Shown here piece by piece: positions 41,330-49,456 of a DNA stretch of 64,000 nt. Each line of letters opens with the position of its first letter. Position 1 is the first letter of the stretch. A program made the translations under genes and the position numbers. The stretch lies in assembly GCF_014208045.1 (NCBI RefSeq), contig NZ_JACHML010000001.1, forward strand, positions 2,356,001 to 2,420,000. The letters are read 5' to 3'. The DNA comes from Microbacterium thalassium. Its GTDB lineage: Bacteria > Actinomycetota > Actinomycetes > Actinomycetales > Microbacteriaceae. The notes under the pieces are model-generated. The model did no database searches. It was not told the origin of the DNA and saw only the letters and a list, made by a program, of their open reading frames with translations.

Positions 41330-41796
41330 CAGGCGGGCTCCTGGGGGATGGAGGGTCCGGCCGGCTTTCCCGAGCGCTTCTCGATGTCGATTGCCTGCTG
41401 CAGGAGGACGACGGCCGCGACCTGATCGACAATGCTACGTGAACGACGCTGGCTTCGCCCGGCATCCCGCAGTGCGGCGTGGGCCGACACCGTGCTCAGC
41501 CGCTCGTCGACCAGCCGCACGGGGCGCCCCGAGACACGTGCGACCGCGTCCGCGAACTCGCGCGCATCGGTCGTGGACGGCGTGTCTTCGCCGCGCATGT
41601 TCACCGGGAGCCCGACGAGGATCTCCATCGCGTCGTGCTCGGCGGCCAGAGCGGCCACCCGGGCGACGGATTCGTCGGTGCGCGCCACCGTCTCGACGGG
41701 GGTCGCCAGGAGCCCGTCGGGGTCGCAGCGGGCGACGCCCACGCGGGCCTTCCCGACGTCGACACCCAGACGCACCCCCCGGCGGAACCCGCTCAC
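41329..41796 (-). CDS. ruvX: Holliday junction resolvase-like protein YqgF
   Basis: YqgF/RuvX is an RNase H-fold nuclease linked to 16S rRNA pre-processing and described as a putative Holliday junction resolvase. The 155-residue protein has GVDVGKARVGVARCD with the first catalytic Asp, VGLPVNMRGEDT with the Glu-region, and VDERLSTVSA with the DER motif. It overlaps alaS by four bases and mltG by one, the common alaS-ruvX-mltG-aroE order. Confidence 0.95.
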   Translation of the reverse strand: MSGFRRGVRLGVDVGKARVGVARCDPDGLLATPVETVARTDESVARVAALAAEHDAMEILVGLPVNMRGEDTPSTTDAREFADAVARVSGRPVRLVDERLSTVSAHAALRDAGRSQRRSRSIVDQVAAVVLLQQAIDIEKRSGKPAGPSIPQEPA

Positions 41797-44447
41797 GCGG
41801 CCAGAGCCTCCGAGATCGCCGTCAGCGCCGCGGGCATGGCCGACACGTCGGTGCCGCCGCCCTGAGCGACGTCATCGCGTCCGCCGCCGCCGCCGCCGAG
41901 GACGCCCGCGGCGATCTTCACGAGAGCACCCGCCTTCGCGCCCGCGGAGCGCGCCGCCTCGTTCGTGGCGACCACGACGATGGCACGACCGCCGACGTCG
42001 GCGCCGAGGGCGACCACCGCCGGGTCCGAGCCGAGCCGATCGCGCACCTGCAGGGCGACCGTCCGCACGTCGTCCGCCGACGCGGCGGAGCCGAGCGACT
42101 CCGCGACCAGTCGGTGCGGGCCGGCGGCCTTCGCCGCGTCCGCGAGGGCGGGCACCCGGTCGGCGAGCGCGCGCGCTTCGAAGGCCGCGATCTTCTTCTC
42201 GGCCGCCTTCAGGCTCGCCGTGAGCTCGGCGATGCGCGCAGGCAGCTGCTCGCGCGGCGTCTTGAGCGACGTCGTCAGCTGCGACACGAGCGCACGCTCG
42301 GCGGCGAGGGAGCGGAAGGCCTCGAGGCCCACGAGCGCCTCGACGCGACGGTTGGTCGCGCCGACGCTCGACTCGCCCACGAGGTTGATGAGGCCCACCT
42401 CGGCGCTGGTGGCCACATGCGTGCCGGCGCACAGCTCGCGCGACCACGGGCCGCCGATGTCGACCATGCGCACGGTCTCGCCGTACTTCTCGCCGAACAG
42501 GGCCATCGCCCCGGCCGCCTTGGCGTCGTCGAGCGAGAGCACGCGGGTGGAGACCTCGAGGTTCTCGCGAACGGCGTTGTTGGCGATCTCCTCGATCTCG
42601 CTGCGCGTGGACTCCGACAGCGCCTGCGACCAGGCGAAGTCGAAGCGCAGGTAACCGGCGCGGTTGAGCGATCCCGCCTGCGTCGCGGTCCTGCCCAGGG
42701 TGTCGCGCAGGGCAGCGTGCACGAGGTGCGTGGCGGAGTGTGCCTGGCGCGCGGCGCGGCGGTTCGCGGCGTCCACGACCGAGCGGGCGGGCTGCCCGAG
42801 TCCGACCTCGCCGACGGTGACCTCGACCGTGTGGCTGACCAGGCCCGGCAGCGGCTTCTGGACGTCGAGCACCTCGAGTTCGAAGCCCGGCCCGACGATG
42901 ACGCCCTTGTCGGCGACCTGGCCGCCCGACTCGGCGTACAGCGCGGTCTCGGCCAGGATCACCTCGACGATCTCGCCCTGGGCGGCGCGGTCGACGGCGC
43001 GGCCGTCGGCGAGCAGCCCGAGCACGCTCGACTCCGTCTCGAGGTCGGTGTAGCCGGTGAAGACCGTTTCGCCCAGCGCGCGGAACTCGCGGTAGACCCC
43101 GGGATCGGCGAGGGCCCGCTTGCGCGACTTGGCGTCGGCCTTGGCACGCGCCCGCTGCTCCTGCATGAGCGTGTCGAACGCGGCGCGGTCGACGCTGAGC
43201 CCGGCCTCTTCGGCGATCTCGAGCGTCAGATCGATGGGGAACCCGTAGGTGTCGTGCAGCAGGAAGGCCTCGTCGCCGGCGATCGAGGTGCCGCCGGCAT
43301 CCTTGGTCTTCTCCACGGCGAGGTCGAGGATCGTCGACCCCGACGCCAGCGTGCGCAGGAACGTCTCCTCCTCGGCGAAGGCCGAGCGCGAGATGCGGTC
43401 CCAGTCCTCCGTCACGACGGGGTAGGCGGTGCTCATCGCGTCGCGAGACGCGCTGAACAGCTCGGGGAACGTCGCCACGTCGACGCCGAGGAGCCGCATC
43501 GAGCGGATGGTGCGGCGCATGAGGCGGCGCAGGATGTAGCCGCGGCCCTCGTTCGAGGGCGTCACGCCGTCGGAGAGCAGCATCAGCGACGAGCGCACGT
43601 GATCGGCGATGACGCGGAAGCGCACGTCGTCCTCGTGGTTCGCTCCGTAGCGGCGGCCGGAGAGATCGACGGCACGGTCGAGCACGGGGCGCACCTGGTC
43701 GGTCTCGTACATGTTCTCGACGCCCTGCTTGATGAAGGCCACGCGCTCGAGGCCCATGCCGGTGTCGATGTTCTTCTTCGGCAGCTCGCCGACGACGTCG
43801 AACTCCGTCTTGGAGCGCACGTTCGTGATCTCGTACTGCATGAACACGAGGTTCCAGATCTCGGTGAACCGGTCGTCGTCGACCGCCGGCCCGCCGTCGC
43901 GGCCGTACTTCGGCCCGCGGTCGAAGTAGATCTCGGAGCAGGGGCCGGCGGGACCGGGCTGACCGGTGGACCAGTAGTTGTCCGCAGCGCCGAACCGCTG
44001 GATGCGCTCCTCTGGCAGGCCGATCCCGCGCCACAGGCCGAACGCCTCGTCGTCGTCCTCGTACACGGTGACCCACAGGTCCCGCTCGTCGAAGCCGAGT
44101 CCGCCGGAGGCCTCGGGGCTGGTGAGGAGCTCCCACGCGTACTCGATCGCGCCCTGCTTGAAGTAGTCGCCGAAGGACCAGTTGCCGAGCATCTGGAAGA
44201 ACGTGCCGTGACGGGCGGTCTTGCCGACCTCTTCGATGTCGTTGGTGCGGATGCACTTCTGCACGTCGGCGGCGCGCGCGTACGGCGCCGGGACCGTTCC
44301 GTTGAGATACGGGATGAACGGCACCATGCCCGCGATCGTGAAGAGGATCGACGGGTCGGGGCTCACGAGGGACGCCGACGGCACGATGGTGTGGTCGTTC
44401 TTCTCGAAGTAGTCGAGGTAGCGCTGCGCGATCTCAGCGGTCTTCAT
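41793..44447 (-). CDS. alaS: alanyl-tRNA synthetase
   Basis: AlaRS charges tRNA-Ala and edits mischarged serine or glycine. The 884-residue protein has the class II catalytic core from MKTAEIAQRYLDYF, motif 2 near FFQMLGNWSFGDYFK, and the tRNA recognition region. The editing domain has the zinc motif HSATHLVHAAL (HxxxH) and CAGTHVATSAE (CxxxH). The C-terminal C-Ala domain ends in VLGGGGGGRDDVAQGGG. An AAGGACC ribosome site precedes the ATG. Confidence 0.98.
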   Translation of the reverse strand: MKTAEIAQRYLDYFEKNDHTIVPSASLVSPDPSILFTIAGMVPFIPYLNGTVPAPYARAADVQKCIRTNDIEEVGKTARHGTFFQMLGNWSFGDYFKQGAIEYAWELLTSPEASGGLGFDERDLWVTVYEDDDEAFGLWRGIGLPEERIQRFGAADNYWSTGQPGPAGPCSEIYFDRGPKYGRDGGPAVDDDRFTEIWNLVFMQYEITNVRSKTEFDVVGELPKKNIDTGMGLERVAFIKQGVENMYETDQVRPVLDRAVDLSGRRYGANHEDDVRFRVIADHVRSSLMLLSDGVTPSNEGRGYILRRLMRRTIRSMRLLGVDVATFPELFSASRDAMSTAYPVVTEDWDRISRSAFAEEETFLRTLASGSTILDLAVEKTKDAGGTSIAGDEAFLLHDTYGFPIDLTLEIAEEAGLSVDRAAFDTLMQEQRARAKADAKSRKRALADPGVYREFRALGETVFTGYTDLETESSVLGLLADGRAVDRAAQGEIVEVILAETALYAESGGQVADKGVIVGPGFELEVLDVQKPLPGLVSHTVEVTVGEVGLGQPARSVVDAANRRAARQAHSATHLVHAALRDTLGRTATQAGSLNRAGYLRFDFAWSQALSESTRSEIEEIANNAVRENLEVSTRVLSLDDAKAAGAMALFGEKYGETVRMVDIGGPWSRELCAGTHVATSAEVGLINLVGESSVGATNRRVEALVGLEAFRSLAAERALVSQLTTSLKTPREQLPARIAELTASLKAAEKKIAAFEARALADRVPALADAAKAAGPHRLVAESLGSAASADDVRTVALQVRDRLGSDPAVVALGADVGGRAIVVVATNEAARSAGAKAGALVKIAAGVLGGGGGGRDDVAQGGGTDVSAMPAALTAISEALAA

Positions 44448-44507
44448 TGCGGTCCTTGCAGTGGGCGGTCTTCTCCCCCGGGAGGGGAGGATGTGCGGGG
44501 GTGGGGG

Positions 44508-44780
44508 TCAGTCCGTGGGCTTGCCGGCGTCTGCGACGGCTTCCGCCACGGCGTCACGGGCGGTCTGGGCGGCGCCGGCGGCCGCGTCCTTGACCTCGTC
44601 GGCCAGGCCCGCGATGCGCGACTCCTGCTCGCGGTACGCGTCGGCGATGCGATCGGTGAACTGCCCGATGCGCGCGTCGACCTCGGCGAGCACTTCGTGT
44701 CCGCGGGGATCCTTGTTGACCAGGTGCGCGAGCACGAACCCGCCGGCAATGCCCAACAGGAACCACAGCAGATTCTTCAT
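44508..44780 (-). CDS. small membrane protein between rpsD and alaS
   Basis: A 90-residue protein of unknown function. Residues 2-20 (KNLLWFLLGIAGGFVLAHLV) form one transmembrane segment; the rest is a polar, Ala/Asp/Glu-rich helix (about 25-85) that looks like a coiled coil, similar in layout to YtxH-type proteins. A GAGGAAG ribosome site lies before the chosen ATG. A TACGAT box at 44818-44823, just past the rpsD terminator, is a candidate -10. It lies 60 bases before alaS, a position kept in related genomes as far as I recall. Confidence 0.8.
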   Translation of the reverse strand: MKNLLWFLLGIAGGFVLAHLVNKDPRGHEVLAEVDARIGQFTDRIADAYREQESRIAGLADEVKDAAAGAAQTARDAVAEAVADAGKPTD

Positions 44781-44835
44781 GTCACCACTTCCTCGGCCGC
44801 GGGCGCGGCATCTGTCCATCGTAGGTGCAAACGAC

Positions 44836-44864
44836 GAAGGGCGCCGGGAGACCCGGCGCCCTTC
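44836..44864 (-). terminator. intrinsic terminator of rpsD
   Basis: A perfect 13-base stem (GAAGGGCGCCGGG with its complement) and a three-base loop, 39 bases after the rpsD stop. The following RNA has only a short U-run (GUCGUUUG), as is usual in high-GC actinobacteria. Confidence 0.8.
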
Positions 44865-44903
44865 TGCGCCGCTCGCTGCGCGAGCGGGGCGAGACGAACC
44901 GAC

Positions 44904-45533
44904 TCAGCGAGCCGCGTAGTACTCGACGACGAGCTGGACGTCGCAGACGACCGGAACCTCGGCGCGCTTGGGGCGGCGCACGAGACGGGCCTGCAGCTTG
45001 TCGAGCTCGACCTCGAGGTAGCCCGGAACGGGGGGCAGGACCTCGGCGTGACCGCCGGCGGCTGCCACCTGGAAGGGCTCGAGGGCCTCGCTCTTGGCCT
45101 TGACGTGGATGAGCTGACCCGGCTTCACGCGGAACGACGGGCGGTCGACGAGCTGGCCGTCCACGAGGATGTGGCGGTGCACGACGAGCTGGCGGGCCTG
45201 CGCGGTGGTGCGGGCGAAGCCGGCGCGCACGACGAGGGCGTCCAGACGCATCTCGAGCTGCTCGACGAGGTTCTCACCCGTCAGACCGTCCTTGCGGCGG
45301 GCCTCCTCGAACTGGATGCGCAGCTGCTTCTCGCGGATGCCGTACTGCTCGCGCAGACGCTGCTTCTCGCGGAGGCGGACGGCGTAGTCGCTGTCGGCCT
45401 TGCGCTTGGTGCGGCCGTGCTCGCCGGGGGCGTACGGGCGCTTCTCGAGGTAGCGGGCGGCCTTCGGGGTCAGTGCGACACCGAGGGCACGGGACATGCG
45501 GACCTTGCGGCGGTCCTGGGACTTCGTAGCCAC
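44904..45533 (-). CDS. rpsD: 30S ribosomal protein S4
   Basis: S4 is a primary 16S rRNA-binding protein and nucleates assembly of the 30S body. The 209-residue protein has the N-terminal KSQDRRKVRMSRALG, the RPYAPGEHGRTKRK segment and an S4 RNA-binding domain (MRLDALVVRAGFARTTAQAR, RHILVDGQLVDRPSFRVKPG). I chose the GTG with GGAAGGA 8 bases upstream. The gene stands alone here, outside the alpha operon, as in other actinobacteria. A leader of about 144 bases with hairpins may serve autoregulation. Confidence 0.98.
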   Translation of the reverse strand: MATKSQDRRKVRMSRALGVALTPKAARYLEKRPYAPGEHGRTKRKADSDYAVRLREKQRLREQYGIREKQLRIQFEEARRKDGLTGENLVEQLEMRLDALVVRAGFARTTAQARQLVVHRHILVDGQLVDRPSFRVKPGQLIHVKAKSEALEPFQVAAAGGHAEVLPPVPGYLEVELDKLQARLVRRPKRAEVPVVCDVQLVVEYYAAR

Positions 45534-45556
45534 GAAGTGTTCCTTCCGATGACGTG

Positions 45557-45573
45557 GCCGCGACTTTCGCGGC
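45557..45573 (-). promoter_or_regulatory. hairpin in the rpsD leader
   Basis: A perfect 7-base stem GCCGCGA/TCGCGGC with a 3-base loop, 23 bases before the GTG and just upstream of the ribosome site. A second stem CGCCCC/GGGGCG lies at 45597-45623. Together they could be a leader structure bound by S4. Confidence 0.4.
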
Positions 45574-45683
45574 TCACGGACGTATCTCCCCGACTCCGCC
45601 CCCTCGGTTCGCACGCCGGGGCGATACCGAAAGGTGGATGAAGAAGAAGGGGGATGCCCGAAAACCCGGTTTCGAGCCGATCC

Positions 45684-45689
45684 ATGCTA
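45684..45689 (-). promoter_or_regulatory. candidate -10 box of rpsD
   Basis: TAGCAT in the 194-base gap between rarA and rpsD, matching TANNNT. It would give a leader of about 144 bases. No clear -35 box is seen. Confidence 0.4.
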
Positions 45690-45727
45690 CCAGACCGGCG
45701 CTGATCGCCCGCTGGAGCGCGGGCGGC

Positions 45728-47059
45728 CTACTCGTCCGAGCCCAGGATGCGCCGGATCTTCGCGAGCCGGGCCTGGATGTCGCGCTCCTGCCCGCGGGCC
45801 GTCGGCTCGTAGTAGCGGCGCCCGCGCAGCTCGTCGGGAAGGTACTGCTGGGCCACGACGCCGATCTCGGCATCGTGGGGGTACACGTATCCCTTGCCGT
45901 GTCCGAGCCGCTTCGCGCCCGGGTAGTGCGCATCGCGCAGGTGCGCGGGCACGCGCCCGAAGCCGCCCGCGCGCACGTCCTCGATCGCCGCGTTGATGGC
46001 GGTGTACGCGGCGTTCGACTTCGCGGTGGTGGCGAGGTAGGCCGTCGCCTCGGCCAGGGGGATCCGGCCCTCGGGCATCCCGATCAGCTGGACGGCCTCG
46101 GCCGCGGCGACCGCCAGCGGAAGCGCCTGGGGATCGGCCAGGCCGATGTCCTCGGCGGCGGAGATGATGAGCCGCCGGGCGATGAAGCGCGGGTCCTCCC
46201 CCGCCTCGATCATGCGCGCCAGGTAGTGGATGGCCGCGTCGGGGTCCGATCCGCGGATCGACTTGATGAACGCGCTGATGACGTCGTAGTGCTCGTCGCC
46301 CTGCCGGTCGTAGCGCAGCAGCGCGCGGTCGACGGCCTGGGCGACATGGTCCGCGCCGATCTCGGGAAGGGCGCCAGGCTCGTCGGACGCGGGGGCGAGC
46401 GACGCAGCCGCCTCGAGTGCCGTGAGGGCGCGCCGCGCGTCCCCCGACGCCAGCCGGACGAGGGCGTCGCGCGCGTCGTCGCCGAGCGACACCGCTCCGG
46501 CCAGTCCGCGGGGGTCCGCGACAGCGCGGTCGACGAGCATCCTCAGGTCGTCGTCCGTGAGGGGGCGCAGCGTCAGCAGCAGCGACCGCGACAGCAGCGG
46601 CGCGATGACGGAGAACGACGGGTTCTCGGTGGTGGCCGCGATGAGCACCACCCAGCCGTTCTCGACGCCCGGCAGCAGCGCGTCCTGCTGGGCCTTCGTG
46701 AACCGGTGGATCTCGTCGAGGAAGAGGATCGTGGACTGCCCGTACAGATCGCGCTGGGTGAGAGCCTCCTGCATGACCTCGCGGACGTCGCGCACACCGG
46801 CGGTGACGGCCGAGAGCTCGACGAACCGACGTCCGGACGACCGCGCGATCGCCTGCGCGAGCGTCGTCTTGCCCGTGCCGGGCGGTCCCCACAGGATCAC
46901 CGAGGTCGCCGTCGTGCGGGCGTCCGCGTCGGCCAGCGCCACCAGCGGGGATCCCGGGCGCAGCAGGTGGCCCTGCCCGGCGACGTCGTCGAGGGACGTC
47001 GGCCGCATGCGCACGGCCAGCGGGGTCTGCCCCGTGAACAGCGCGCTGGGTGTCGTCAC
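45728..47059 (-). CDS. rarA: replication-associated recombination protein A (MgsA/RarA)
   Basis: RarA is a clamp-loader-like AAA+ ATPase that acts at stalled replication forks. The 443-residue protein starts with the degenerate clamp-binding stretch [16 protein letters not shown], has Walker [17 protein letters not shown] near residue 55, Walker [11 protein letters not shown], sensor 1 ATTENPSF and the C-terminal tetramer domain ending [14 protein letters not shown]. The GTG has no ribosome site but a TAGCCT box six bases upstream, which suggests a leaderless mRNA. It is divergent from the plus-strand gene at 47168. Confidence 0.96.
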   Translation of the reverse strand: MTTPSALFTGQTPLAVRMRPTSLDDVAGQGHLLRPGSPLVALADADARTTATSVILWGPPGTGKTTLAQAIARSSGRRFVELSAVTAGVRDVREVMQEALTQRDLYGQSTILFLDEIHRFTKAQQDALLPGVENGWVVLIAATTENPSFSVIAPLLSRSLLLTLRPLTDDDLRMLVDRAVADPRGLAGAVSLGDDARDALVRLASGDARRALTALEAAASLAPASDEPGALPEIGADHVAQAVDRALLRYDRQGDEHYDVISAFIKSIRGSDPDAAIHYLARMIEAGEDPRFIARRLIISAAEDIGLADPQALPLAVAAAEAVQLIGMPEGRIPLAEATAYLATTAKSNAAYTAINAAIEDVRAGGFGRVPAHLRDAHYPGAKRLGHGKGYVYPHDAEIGVVAQQYLPDELRGRRYYEPTARGQERDIQARLAKIRRILGSDE

Positions 47060-47065
47060 GCGTCA

Positions 47066-47071
47066 AGGCTA
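47066..47071 (-). promoter_or_regulatory. -10 box of a probable leaderless rarA transcript
   Basis: TAGCCT ends six bases before the rarA GTG, the spacing expected when transcription starts at the first base of the start codon. No ribosome site is present. The -35 region is poor. Confidence 0.5.
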
Positions 47072-47098
47072 GCCGCGGCCGGCGACGCCGGACGGGGT

Positions 47099-47128
47099 TT
47101 GTCGCCGCTCGTGCGCGGGATCTAGGAT
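47099..47128 (+). promoter_or_regulatory. predicted promoter for the small membrane protein
   Basis: TTGTCG (47099-47104), 18-base spacer, TAGGAT (47123-47128). Transcription from about 47135 gives a leader of about 33 bases with a GAAGGGGG ribosome site before the GTG. It is back to back with the rarA promoter. Confidence 0.5.
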
Positions 47129-47167
47129 CGACCCCGCCCGGGACCGGCCCGGGCCGAAGGGGGTTCC

Positions 47168-47464
47168 GTGGCGAAGGCAGGCAAGGATCCGTCGACGCGC
47201 GCGGCGCGCGAGCGCGCCCGGCTCTATCAGGCGCGGCGCGACTTCCACGCCGGACTCGGGCGCCGGCGCACACGCGACAACGTCATCGCCGGCGTCGTCG
47301 GCGGCCTGATCGTCGTGGCGATCACCGGCGCCCAGATCGCCTACTTCACGGTGGGCGCCGACGGCGAGCCCACCGCCACGCCGACGGCCTCGGTCGCCGC
47401 GACACCCTCGCCCTCGCCGACGTCCTCCGCGTCGCCGACGGCGTCGCCGACGCCGGAGCCCTGA
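47168..47464 (+). CDS. small single-pass membrane protein with Ser/Pro/Thr tail
   Basis: A 98-residue protein without a recognised domain. The N-terminal 40 residues are strongly basic (ARERARLYQARRDFHAGLGRR), one transmembrane segment follows (about 40-62, IAGVVGGLIVVAITGAQIAYF), and the last 30 residues are a low-complexity Ser-Pro-Thr-Ala tail. By the positive-inside rule the N-terminus is cytoplasmic and the tail outside, perhaps within the wall. GTG start with a strong GAAGGGGG ribosome site. It is the first of three plus-strand genes, 96 bases before the DUF349 gene. Confidence 0.75.
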   Translation: MAKAGKDPSTRAARERARLYQARRDFHAGLGRRRTRDNVIAGVVGGLIVVAITGAQIAYFTVGADGEPTATPTASVAATPSPSPTSSASPTASPTPEP

Positions 47465-47502
47465 TGCCGACCCGCGCCCCGTCGTCACGGCGCGCGGCGT
47501 AC

Positions 47503-47508
47503 TAGGCT
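47503..47508 (+). promoter_or_regulatory. candidate -10 box for the DUF349 gene
   Basis: TAGGCT. Transcription would start near 47515, which excludes the in-frame GTG at 47510 as a start and supports the GTG at 47561 with GAGGTG upstream. Confidence 0.4.
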
Positions 47509-47560
47509 TGTGGCCGTCCAACCCCCCACAGGCGGCGCGAGCCGCGATGAGGTGCAATCC

Positions 47561-48823
47561 GTGACTGCCGACGCAGAATCCACTCCCGAGTCCACCGCCG
47601 ACGAGCCCTGGGGCCGTGTCGACGATGACGGCACCGTCTCGGTGCGCGAGTCATCCGGCTGGCGCGTGGTGGGGCAATTCCCCGACGGCACCCCCGAAGA
47701 GGCGCTCGCCTACTTCGAGCGCAAGTACGCCGACCTGGCGGGCGAGGTCGGGCTGCTCGAAGTGCGCCACCGTCGCGGCGGCGCATCGGCCGCGGACCTC
47801 CGCAAGGCCGCGCGTGCGGTCGCCGAGAAGGTGACGGATGCGGCCGCCGTCGGCGACCTCGCATCCCTGCAGGCGCGCATCACGGCGCTGACCTCGACGC
47901 TCGAGACCGAGACCGAGACCGAAGCGGCCGCGGCGCGCGAGGCCGTCGACGAGGCGGTCCGCGAGCGCACCGCCCTCGTCGAGAAGGCCGAGGCGCTGGC
48001 CGCCCGCGACCCCGAGACCGTGCAGTGGAAGCAGGCCTCCGCCGAGATGTCGGCGCTGTTCGACCAGTGGCAGGCCCACCAGCAGAACGGCCCGCGCCTG
48101 CCCCGGTCGACCGGCCAGGCCCTGTGGAAGCGATTCCGCGACGCGCGGTCGGTGCTCGACAAGCACCGCCGCGAGTTCTACGCCCAGCTCGACGAGCAGC
48201 ACAAGGTCGTGCGCGACCGCAAGACGCGCCTCGTCGAGAAGGCCGAGGCCCTCGCCCCGCAGGGCGAGGACGGGATCGGCGCGTACCGCGACCTGCTCGA
48301 CCAGTGGAAGGCGGCCGGTCGCGCCGGCAAGAAGGCGGACGACGCGCTGTGGGCTCGGTTCAAGGCCGCCGGCGATGCGCTCTACTCGGCGCGCAGCGCC
48401 CGCGAGGCCGCCGACGCCGAAGCGTCCCGCGAGAAGATCGACGCCCGTCGGGCGCTCCTCGAGGAGGCGCGCGGCATCGCGGACGTGAAGGACCTGACGG
48501 CCGCCCGGTCGCAGCTGACGGGCATCCAGCGGCAGTGGGACGACGTCGGTCGCATCTTCCCCCGGGACGTCGAGCGCTCGCTCGACGACGATCTGCGCAA
48601 GATCGAGAACGCCCTGCGTTCCCGCGAAGACGCCGACTGGAAGCGCAACGACCCCGAGACGAAGGCTCGCGCGAACGACATGACGCGTCAGCTGACGGAC
48701 GCGATCGACAAGCTGGAGCAGGAGATCGCCGAAGCCGAGGGGCGCGGCGACAAGAAGGCCGCCGCCGCGGCGAAGGAGGCCCTCGAGGCGCGCAAGTCCT
48801 GGCTGCGCGCGCTCGGCGGCTGA
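47561..48823 (+). CDS. DUF349 domain protein
   Basis: A 420-residue, highly charged, mainly helical protein. The N-terminal 70 residues include WGRVDDDGTVSVRESSGWRVVGQFPDG. The rest holds about three DUF349 repeats, each around 75 residues with a Trp-containing helix and LWxRFxxA (QALWKRFRDARSVL; DALWARFKAAGDAL), and a long coiled coil near the C-terminus ending AKEALEARKSWLRALGG. Function is unknown; DUF349 proteins are common in actinobacteria between rarA and rel. I chose the GTG with GAGGTG six bases upstream. Confidence 0.88.
   Translation: MTADAESTPESTADEPWGRVDDDGTVSVRESSGWRVVGQFPDGTPEEALAYFERKYADLAGEVGLLEVRHRRGGASAADLRKAARAVAEKVTDAAAVGDLASLQARITALTSTLETETETEAAAAREAVDEAVRERTALVEKAEALAARDPETVQWKQASAEMSALFDQWQAHQQNGPRLPRSTGQALWKRFRDARSVLDKHRREFYAQLDEQHKVVRDRKTRLVEKAEALAPQGEDGIGAYRDLLDQWKAAGRAGKKADDALWARFKAAGDALYSARSAREAADAEASREKIDARRALLEEARGIADVKDLTAARSQLTGIQRQWDDVGRIFPRDVERSLDDDLRKIENALRSREDADWKRNDPETKARANDMTRQLTDAIDKLEQEIAEAEGRGDKKAAAAAKEALEARKSWLRALGG
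47974..47993 (+). repeat. 20-bp direct repeat, first copy
   Basis: CTCGTCGAGAAGGCCGAGGC, repeated exactly at 48230-48249. Both copies encode LVEKAEAL at the start of successive DUF349 repeats, so it reflects internal domain duplication with shared codon use. Confidence 0.7.
48230..48249 (+). repeat. 20-bp direct repeat, second copy
   Basis: Exact copy of the sequence at 47974-47993, at the equivalent place in the next DUF349 repeat. Confidence 0.7.
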
Positions 48824-48843
48824 CGCCGAGGGCTTGTCCACAG

Positions 48844-48864
48844 GCCGCCGATCGCATCGGCGGC
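48844..48864 (+). terminator. hairpin after the DUF349 gene
   Basis: Nine-base perfect arms GCCGCCGAT and ATCGGCGGC with a 3-base loop, 20 bases after the stop codon. There is no U-run, so it may be a weak terminator before the next gene. Confidence 0.45.
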
Positions 48865-48892
48865 GAGGCTCGGGATGCGGCACACTGCCGTC

Positions 48893-49456
48893 ATGTCATC
48901 GCCGTTCCTGTACTTCGCCGACGACCGGCTGTCGGGGTCGGAGCTGGCCTCGGCGCGTCTGGACGGTCTGGTGGTGGAGCTCGGCGAGGCGTACATCCCC
49001 GCTGACGCCGTCGAGACGGCGGCGCTGCGCGCGGGATCGCTCGCGCGCCTCGTCGGCGATCTGCTGGCCGCATCGCATCTCAGCGCCGCCTGGATCCACG
49101 GCGCGCTCGACGAGCCGCCCGCCCGCCACAGCGTCCAGCGCGCCGTCGCGCATCGCATCCATGTGTCGTTCGGCCGGCGCTTCGTCTACCGCGACCCCGC
49201 GATCCCGGCCGAGGACCTCGCGGTCGTCGGTGGCGTGCGCGTGACGACGCCGGTGCGCACCCTCGTGGACCTCGCGCGCACGCCCGACGCGGCCCACGCC
49301 GACGGCGCGGCTCGGATGGCCCGGCTGGCGCCCGGTCTGGTCGGTGAGGCGCTGGACCGACTGGGGTCCGCGGGGCCGTTCCCGCGCAAGCGCGATGCGA
49401 TGGCCCTGCTGCGGCGGCTGGCGGGGGCCGGAGCTCAGGACGACGTGACGCGGTAG
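48893..49456 (+). CDS. AbiEi antitoxin-like protein, no toxin partner
   Basis: A 187-residue protein that resembles the C-terminal part of AbiEi-family antitoxins of type IV toxin-antitoxin systems: [12 protein letters not shown], then VHRI-like [15 protein letters not shown], then [18 protein letters not shown]. The N-terminal winged-helix DNA-binding part of classical AbiEi is missing or very short. No AbiEii nucleotidyltransferase toxin lies beside it. The ATG has no strong ribosome site; CACACT six bases upstream could be a -10 box of a leaderless mRNA. Its last 22 bases overlap the 3' end of rel on the opposite strand. Family call is moderate; function here unknown. Confidence 0.7.
   Translation: MSSPFLYFADDRLSGSELASARLDGLVVELGEAYIPADAVETAALRAGSLARLVGDLLAASHLSAAWIHGALDEPPARHSVQRAVAHRIHVSFGRRFVYRDPAIPAEDLAVVGGVRVTTPVRTLVDLARTPDAAHADGAARMARLAPGLVGEALDRLGSAGPFPRKRDAMALLRRLAGAGAQDDVTR

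Noticed and set aside
40710..45641. A plus-strand open frame of about 1640 codons across mltG, alaS and rpsD
   Set aside because: Opposite-strand artefact of high GC; it crosses the rpsD terminator and several gene borders.
45654..45676. Short inverted repeat CGAAA/TTTCG followed by a pyrimidine run on the minus strand, as a rarA terminator
   Set aside because: Only five pairs with a six-base loop, inside the predicted rpsD leader; too weak to call.
47400..47460. Tandem TCGCCGACG-like repeats, first taken for a possible CRISPR or microsatellite
   Set aside because: They are in-frame Ser-Pro-Thr codons at the C-terminus of the small membrane protein; the units are short and irregular.
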